Shown here: piece after piece, positions 57,240 through 64,000 of the stretch
How the letters are laid out: each line of letters starts with the position of its first letter
Position numbering within the stretch: position 1 is the stretch's first letter
NCBI RefSeq assembly: GCF_021018895.1
Contig: NC_079372.1
Span: 17,230,318-17,294,317 of the forward strand
Origin: Seriola aureovittata
Lineage: Eukaryota > Chordata > Actinopteri > Carangiformes > Carangidae
Length of the DNA stretch: 64,000 nt
Direction: 5' to 3'
The notes under the pieces: model-generated
Told to the model about the DNA's origin: nothing
Database searches by the model: none
The model's input: the letters and a program-made list of their open reading frames with translations, nothing else
Position numbers and translations under genes: made by a program

Positions 57240-57620
57240 GCATTTCCGGCCTCACCTTGTCTAACTCGGTGTGTCTTGCCGCTCCGCTCCGCTCCGTTGA
57301 CTGCTGTTGAACCGTCTCAGATGTGAGAGTGCTGCACGGTCCGAGGTGCTCGCTCGCTGCGTCTGAACAACAGAGTCTGTCCCTGGTTTGGGAGGGGAAC
57401 CCGCACACAGACACGCTTTCTGGAGTTTGTTTCTACTGTTAGAGCAGTTACTTTCCCACAATTGCGCCGGGTTTTTTCTTTTGTTTTTGAGGCTAAACTT
57501 AAACAGTATCGCGCGAGAGCTGGACCTCATCAAATACTTTGTGCTTGTTGGCGTGGATGTGAGGCTCTGTTTCACTCAACATCATGGACGGCTGATTCAC
57601 CCGCTTCACTGACCCAACAG
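57240..57620 (+). promoter_or_regulatory. GC-rich promoter and candidate noncoding first exon of a + strand gene
   Basis: The stretch is rich in CpG (CCGCTCCGCTCCGCTCCG, CGCTCGCTGCGTC, AGTATCGCGCGAGAGC), in contrast to the AT-rich flanks. It ends at CAACAG followed by a perfect GTAAGT donor (57621-57626). An ATG at 57584 in a strong context (A at -3, G at +4) is followed two codons later by TGA, so it is a three-codon upstream ORF and the exon is otherwise noncoding. The gene's coding exons would lie beyond the right edge, after an intron of more than 6.3 kb. Its identity is unknown. Confidence 0.55.
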
Positions 57621-57975
57621 GTAAGTTCAATGCAAACATTGTTCAAATGGAAAAAATAAATAAAATTAAAAAGACGCAGGCCAAGGCGTTCATGAGAAAA
57701 AAAACACGTGTTTTCCCTCAAAAGCATCAGTTTTAACTTTAATATTTAACCAAATCTTTTACATTCATTTTCACATTACAGCTCATAAAGTGTTTTAATA
57801 GTGGGACATGAAGGTTAGGTTCTGCTTTCAGTGCTATGCTTTTACAGTGGTCGCCTGTTCATTGAATAGTTTTTATAATCTTTGCTGTTTTACTTAAGAC
57901 ACACACTGAAGACTAGACTGCTCACATGAACATGTATACAGTGGCTTTGGACCACGGTGAGCACAGTGATTCAGG

Positions 57976-57977
<2 letters not shown>

Positions 57978-58031
<54 letters not shown>
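57978..58031. repeat. (CA)n microsatellite
   Basis: About 27 CA units, 90 bp before a second CA run. Confidence 0.95.
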
Positions 58032-58035
<4 letters not shown>

Positions 58036-58117
58036 TCTTTTGTCAGCTGATATAGGAATGTGTGTGAGCTGTGTGAGCCAAATGTCAAATGCCTTGTTCA
58101 CCTGCTAGCATTCAGCT

Positions 58118-58119
<2 letters not shown>

Positions 58120-58172
<53 letters not shown>
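58120..58172. repeat. (CA)n microsatellite
   Basis: About 26 CA units with one AAC interruption near the right end. Confidence 0.95.
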
Positions 58173-59699
58173 ACTGCCTATTTCATGGCCTTATTTAGAA
58201 AACAGAAATCATCTGCTTTGACTGTGTTCTCTGAACCTGACAAGTTCAGCGGCCTTTAGATGTGTGGTTACTTTCTGTAATTTCTGTCACTGATGGGTGA
58301 TGATGACGATGGTCAATGTTTGTGTGTGTGTTCGTGCCCTCTTCCTCTATGTGCCATTTCAAGAAAAAGTGTCATGAGCCTCTCCCAAGACTTAGCAGAG
58401 AGCAGTTGAAATGCTTCTGTCAAAGAGGAAGTGCGTGTTCAGAGACAGTGATATCATGTGCAATGATTTTAGCTTCAGACACTAGGCGAGGCTTGACTTT
58501 TAGAGGATCCCCCTCAGTCTGTTGTGTTGCACCTGATGAGCCAGCAGTGTAAGGAAAGCTGTACAGCGTGGGCTGTGTTCATGATTTCGCTGAAAAGGCT
58601 AAAAAAGGAAGATGGAGTTCAGTTCAGCAGCTGGGTCCCCTCTTTCATAACAGCTGTCAGATTGTATCTTGCAACATGAGAAACAGCTCAGAAATTGATC
58701 AAAATCAAAGCCTCTCCAAATATAATGTCCTTTCAAACATCCAAGTATTTTCCTGGTCTCCTTGAAAAGCAGTCTTCGCTGCGGAAAATAATGTTTCTTC
58801 TCAAAAACATTCCAAGAGGTTCAAATGTATTTATAGCACATTTAATATACAACCTTTGTAAAGCTTCTTGTGGTTGTATAGCCCAGCCTTGAACCTCAAT
58901 TTCCTCTTTTCTCTGCTCTTTCTCGGGGTTCCAGCATCCAGACGTTTTTGAATAGCTGGCCATCTGCTTGCTAAGGGTCTGTTCAAGAAGCTCGATATCA
59001 CATTACCCACACTTGACTGTGGGGGATGAATGAAAGTGAGCATGGTTATGGCATTATCAGAGACAGTAGAGTTTAGATTGTTCACAGACTTCGGTCAGGT
59101 ATGTCCCTTTTACCAGGTGAAGAAGGATGACTATATAGAGCTTCAAAAATGACAAAAATACAATACAATAATTGTCAGTTAGATAATTAAAATGGATTTT
59201 AAAAATAATTATAAAACTTTATACTTTTCCTTTATGTCTCAATCAGTTAGTAGAAAAAGTTTTCTTTTTCTTTACTAGTCAGTTTATAAAATGCAGCTTT
59301 CTTTCCTCAACACACCAGCCATGTAAAGTTAATCATCTATATGCTGCACTGCCTACTGCTGTAGCATCACTGTATTGTGGAACAGGAGCTAAAGCATTTT
59401 AGCTGGCAAGCTAAGGTCAACCAAGTTAGCGAGCTAACGCTACTCGGAAACCTTCAGCTTCTATCTTTGTAATGTTACCATGAGCTTCAAGGATGTGTTT
59501 CTTGTCTTTGTCAAGGGCCACAATGGAAACAAGTCTTTGACTTGAACTGTCTCATCCATGACTTTTTGTAAGTGTATTTAGTTCCATGCCTCCTTTCTGA
59601 TAACAAACGAAACAGTTAGCTTAGCTGCTTAGGTTAGTGGTACCTTGCTGTGAATGTGAATGTTTGTGATGCTACAGCAGTGTGAAGTACAGTGTGTAG

Positions 59700-59935
59700 A
59701 TGATTAATGTTATACAAACACACAAATGTATGTCTTTTTATTTGTTTATTTTATATTTATATATTTGTGTATTCTTACTTATAATTTGTTTTTTGTTCAT
59801 GTTACCTGTCTGGGGTCTAGGGATGTAAATTACCATTTTTTTGCTACAATCCGTCATGTTTACATTGTGTGTTTTATACTGATATTCATGAACATGTATT
59901 ATCCTTATCAAATAAACAAATAATATTCTGGACCA
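59700..59935 (+). mobile_element. LINE-like 3' end fragment
   Basis: T-rich stretch with TGGGGTCTAGGGATGTAAATTA, then TGTATTATCCTTATCAAATAA and ACAAATAATA. This resembles the 3' UTR and short A-rich tail of fish LINEs as I recall them. There is no coding part and the boundaries are approximate. Confidence 0.45.
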
Positions 59936-60440
59936 ATGCTATGGACGCACACTGACACTTTTACAGTATCATATGAAAAACTGAAAAAAGTGGTAGAGGA
60001 AAATTACAAAAATAGGAAAACTAAAATTGGAAAACTGAAATTAGTTATTGAAAGGTTAATAGAAGTAAAAAAAATAAATAAATTGAGCTTACATTCATTT
60101 TAACAACTGATTTGTGGTAAGTGAAAAATAAGCTTTTTGTTTTTCTATCACCTAGTTGGAAGTAAATAGAAAAACTAAGACTTTTTAAAATCCAATTTTA
60201 ATTATTTAACAAACAAAATTATTTATTGATATACTCAGTTCTAATTTTTACCTGTCTGATAACCTTTTACAACATTTTGTCAGTTTCGAGTCTCCATACA
60301 CCCAGATATCTTCTCCTTCAAAATCCTCAAACAATATTACAGGACTGTTGCCATTTTTTGCACGCAGAGCTTTTGAAATCGAACTGTGGGGTGATTATAC
60401 TCATTAGGTGGCGTACAGGAAGTGACCTCAAACCTCTCAG

Positions 60441-60469
<29 letters not shown>
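60441..60469. repeat. (AC)n microsatellite
   Basis: About 14 AC units. Confidence 0.95.
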
Positions 60470-60471
<2 letters not shown>

Positions 60472-61159
60472 AATGGGTCGAAGGCCACTTCAGCTGCAGC
60501 TGGCCATTGAAAAGCGATGCTCCGCAGCTGAAACGACCATTTTTCCAGCTCTCTCTGTGAATCATAAAAGCAAGACCGCTGGGCATATATGCAGCAAGGA
60601 TGGGGTGTTATGATTTATAGGTGTCAAGTGTCGGGCACGCTGTGGGTTTAAGTAGTTCGCAATTCAACAGTGTGAGAACTGGAAATGAGTGGGAACAATG
60701 AAGGGAGAGGGGTGTTAATGCTTTAGAAAGTCCGACACTCCTCAGCAGGTTTTCTCACCTCTTCATCTCAGGTGTCACATACTGTAGTAGGATGTGAGAT
60801 ATGTTTTGGAGGACTTTTGTCCTAAAGGCATCAGCTGGCTGGTGTGTGATCATGAAAACAGGAAAGAAATGACAGAGGTCGGATGTGATCAAATGCTGAG
60901 TGTTGATAAGCCCTTGTCTTGACTGTGTCGGGGGCTTGTTGAATAAGTCTGGTACGATGTCACTGTAATTGTTTGTTTGACCCCTATAACTGCCATCTTG
61001 AAAACAAAGGAAGCATATAGTGTAAAGAACATGTTGATCTTAGGTGTGTTAAGTGCATGAAAGGGAGAGAATGTGCATGACTGATTTTGATGATAGAAGT
61101 ATTTTGGGCGTTTCCCATATCGGTCACTGCAACAGCTGGTGGTCCCTCATGGTGCATTC

Positions 61160-61161
<2 letters not shown>

Positions 61162-61228
<67 letters not shown>
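61162..61228. repeat. (GT)n microsatellite
   Basis: Two GT runs separated by one TTG interruption. All the Val/Cys-rich and His/Thr-rich open frames here are products of this run. Confidence 0.95.
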
Positions 61229-61231
<3 letters not shown>

Positions 61232-62399
61232 GGGTGTGTTTGTGTTGTACTGGGGTGTGGGAATGGAGATTCTGTGGGGGAACATTTGCTGGGGCACCAC
61301 TGTCGCCACAGGCATCCCATGGAAGATCAGGAAAATGAGCGGCATTGTGTGAATCCTAACCCCAGACTTTCTTCTCCTTTTATAATGTCAAGCCGCTTCT
61401 TTTTATTATTTTTTGCAAAGCATAGTCAAAATGCTTCACAAATGGTTGACCCTGGTTCAGATACGCTTGCTATCTGGTGGGTAGATTGGATCCCAGGCCT
61501 CAATAAGCCCTCGAGGGAGTTTGGCCGCCGGTCAGATTGGCAGCCTAATAAATACTTCTTTTCATTAGCAGCAGCTTCTATCCACTGTACTTAAACTGAA
61601 ATCCCCTTCATCCTCTTATCCTATTGACCATACACACTCTACAACAGAGGTACAGGATACGTAGACTTTTAAAGTCATCTACACAAATGTATCATGACAG
61701 TCACATAATGTCCCCTCATGAAACTAGATCCATGTCTTTGGATCCACCATAATGGTACAGAGTAGTTCCTGACAGTTAACACATATTTATAGCTATTCAG
61801 CAATTGACTTTGTGTTCAGCAATTCAACCTGAACTAATGGTTCAGTTATTAAAGTCAGTTATGCTAGCGCATGGATGCGGGTGTCTGGATAACCACCGCT
61901 CCGCACATCAGGGTTTGTTCCTCAGCTCAGTTCCGGCTTGGCCCCATTAAACACATTTGACGGTGTTCACGGGCGGGAAGCTGTTGAGGGATTCTTGAGC
62001 AACAGCGGTTGGTCTCTTTGCACTGTGCCTCTTTTTGTTTACACCCTCCCCAGGCAGTTTTGTCTATTGTCTTTTTTGAGTTGGTTTAAAAAAGGTTCGG
62101 TGCTGATTTTTCTCAGGGTTGATTCGTATGTTTAAAGGTGCATTTTGGTCACCAGGTGTAAGTACTTAAGGCTTCGATAATAGACTGACAAAAAGGCACA
62201 TGAAAGGGTTCTGTCACTGCAAAAAGCTTTTGACTCCAAAAGGAACAATTCTCTTCTACTTTGTTCAGACATTAGACCAGGACCTCTCACACATTGATGG
62301 TTTTTCTGATAATAGCAGCAATATGATGTCTAAGACGAGCTTCCCCATGTTCGTGGTAGACTTGGTGTTTTGGGACCCATGATCTCCTGCAAGGTTTTC

Positions 62400-62735
62400 T
62401 GCAATATTCTTTATCTCAAGAATACAACGGATTAAATATTATCAGAATGGCAATATGACCAAGTGCAATATCCAAATTGCAGGAGGCTAAATTGCAGGTA
62501 AAGTGTGTCACAACATACCATAAATGAAGCATTGTGGCGCTACAGAGATGCGCCGAGCTACAGATCATATTAAGGAACAAGTTTGTTTGGTACAAGATGC
62601 AGCAAAAATTGAAAGTGAAAATGAAATAAAAAAATGATCATTCCAAATGAAATCATGACTCATATTGCAGTAATTGGCAAAATAAACGCAATATTATTAT
62701 TATTTTTTTTTTGCATATCTTCCAGCCCTAGTATG
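62400..62735. repeat. Dispersed repeat fragment ending TGCATATCTTCCAGCCCTAG
   Basis: Repeated GCAATAT/TGCAATATCC phrases, then TTTTTTTGCATATCTTCCAGCCCTAG at the right end. The end phrase also occurs at 55801-55821. Decayed copy of a common teleost repeat; class uncertain. Confidence 0.45.
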
Positions 62736-64000
62736 TACTCAGTTAAAGTGACATAATGATGGTGACTTCCTCAGTTTGCTTTTAAATCCACAAACTTGTG
62801 AAATGTAAGATCTGCCACTGACTTGTACAGCATTTCATCCTCTCACTGCGAGAGGAGAACACTACAGGTTCAAGAGAGGGTACGACATCAACATTTACTT
62901 TTCTAACGTTAAAGTAGCGTTACTTTCTTATTTTCTAAAGCTTGCGACACTTTGTTTCCATCCTGAGGGACAGAAGTGTTTACGTCATCATAGGCGCTGA
63001 TGTTACCGTCCGAAGCTGTCACACAGGTTGCTTAGCAGCTCTTTGCTCTCAGAACAGAACTCTCCTCCGTCTTTGTCCTTTCTCTGTCCTGCTTTGATAA
63101 AGTTGTCTTGGTATCCTTGTGAAAACCTTTAAGAGATTCTCTATCATCTCCCCCCTTTTCTTTGACTTGTCCCTCAAAGGTGCACATCAAGCAGGGGTCC
63201 TTCGACAGCAGTGTTGTATTTGATGTTTTTTGAGGAGGTGATATTAAAATGAAGGCCCACATGCGGACGGATGAATTGCAGCGACATCCCAAGTCACACA
63301 AAATCCATTTAATTTCATCAGGAAGATAAGTTGCTGATTGGATGCTAACAGTAAGTAGCTAATACAACAGTATGGTCAAGATTAATCCTCGCTAATGCAA
63401 TCCTTTTTTTAAAATGTAATCTTCTTACATTAGGTCAGAAGAAGGCTATGCCATATTAAGGCAGGAGGGTGTGGTTTTTATTGTTCTGAAGCAGCCCTCA
63501 GCCGTGGGACAGTTGCGTATGTGCCATGCCACCAGCGCCTGGGCTCAGCCACAGCCCCTGTCCCCGTACCCGTCTCCCTGGAGAGCCTCAGCCCAGCCTC
63601 TAGACAAAACCTTAAACCCCCAGCTGCCCTTTTCTATATTGCAGCCTCAGGCGCCAGCTTTCCCTATCCACTATAGAATTAGAATACATAGATGTTCATT
63701 TTGTCTAATCAGGGTAATGCATTGCTACATCTAAGATAACTGACATAAAACCTTGATCTTAATTTTAAAAGCCACCGTCTGTCATATGTGATTTTTTCCC
63801 AATTAATGACAAATTTAAGCTCCATTACACATTGACCGCTCAGTGAACTGTTGTGGGAACTCAACCAGTTTGACCCTCTTGTACCATATTACAACCAATT
63901 CAATCTGCAAATAATTGTGACACAATGTGATGGATCATTTTCACAACATTTCTCACTCTGAACACACTCCACTTGAAATGATAATACAGTTTTTTTTCCC

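Larger units (their letters stand above)
57627..64000. other. Probable first intron of the gene starting near 57.3 kb; no exon recognised
   Basis: I found no coding exon on either strand. The region holds several CA/GT microsatellites, a LINE-like 3' end at about 59,700-59,935 and a repeat fragment at 62,400-62,735. A short C-rich block at 63,490-63,660 has an open + frame that is Pro/Ser/Gln-rich and resembles no known domain. Confidence 0.4.

Noticed and set aside
57926..58108. Open frame with a His-Thr run
   Set aside because: Translation of the (CA)n microsatellite.
1..64000. CRISPR arrays, IS elements, prokaryotic operons, tRNA or rRNA genes
   Set aside because: None is present. Tandem repeats here are microsatellites, and the tRNA-like boxes belong to SINE copies that lack a foldable cloverleaf.

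Overview
This is nuclear DNA from a bony fish, most likely a percomorph teleost; the species cannot be told from the sequence. The evidence is spliced vertebrate genes with GT-AG introns, two type II keratin genes of the fish krt8/krt4-5 style, a 12-exon p38 MAP kinase gene, many (CA)n/(GT)n microsatellites, and a dense scatter of repeat types familiar from teleost genomes (Tc1-like, hAT MITE, tRNA-like SINE, LINE tails).

Layout. Positions 1-10,500 are intergenic, with a short CpG-containing stretch carrying X-box-like motifs near 1.2 kb. A complete krt8-type keratin gene lies on the + strand (CDS 10,787-15,626, 8 coding exons, 541 aa), with CCAAT and TATA-like elements in front and a 3' UTR to about 16.24 kb. 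About 500 bp beyond that is a frameshifted scrap of a keratin exon 7. From 17 to 36 kb is a gene-poor stretch filled with old repeats: a tRNA-like SINE, a LINE reverse-transcriptase tail, a broken Tc1-like transposon and several palindromic or foldback-like families. A second, glycine-rich type II keratin follows on the + strand (CDS 36,310-40,834, 9 exons, 566 aa). On the minus strand a p38-family kinase (mapk12/mapk13 group, CDS 53,774 down to 45,813, 12 exons, 364 aa) runs toward the second keratin, so those two genes converge. Its introns hold a hAT MITE with a perfect 8-bp target duplication and an inverted-arm element split by a 1-kb insertion. At 57.24-57.62 kb a GC-rich stretch ending in a consensus splice donor looks like the promoter and noncoding first exon of a + strand gene that continues beyond the window. 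The last 6.4 kb would be its first intron.

The two keratins are tandem paralogues. Their rod exons have matching lengths and are nearly identical in places, while heads, tails and introns are unrelated, which suggests duplication with purifying selection and perhaps gene conversion. They encode type II partners for type I keratins in epithelial intermediate filaments. The kinase is an unrelated neighbour. All splice junctions were read by eye and checked by reading frame and by the known exon lengths of each family. I found no CRISPR array, RNA gene, bacterial element or novel defence-type system. The most interesting items are evolutionary: keratin relics, possible gene conversion, a kinase with a substituted subdomain IX glycine, a 27-base G tract upstream of the kinase start codon, and a decayed copy of a fish-specific repeated gene family.
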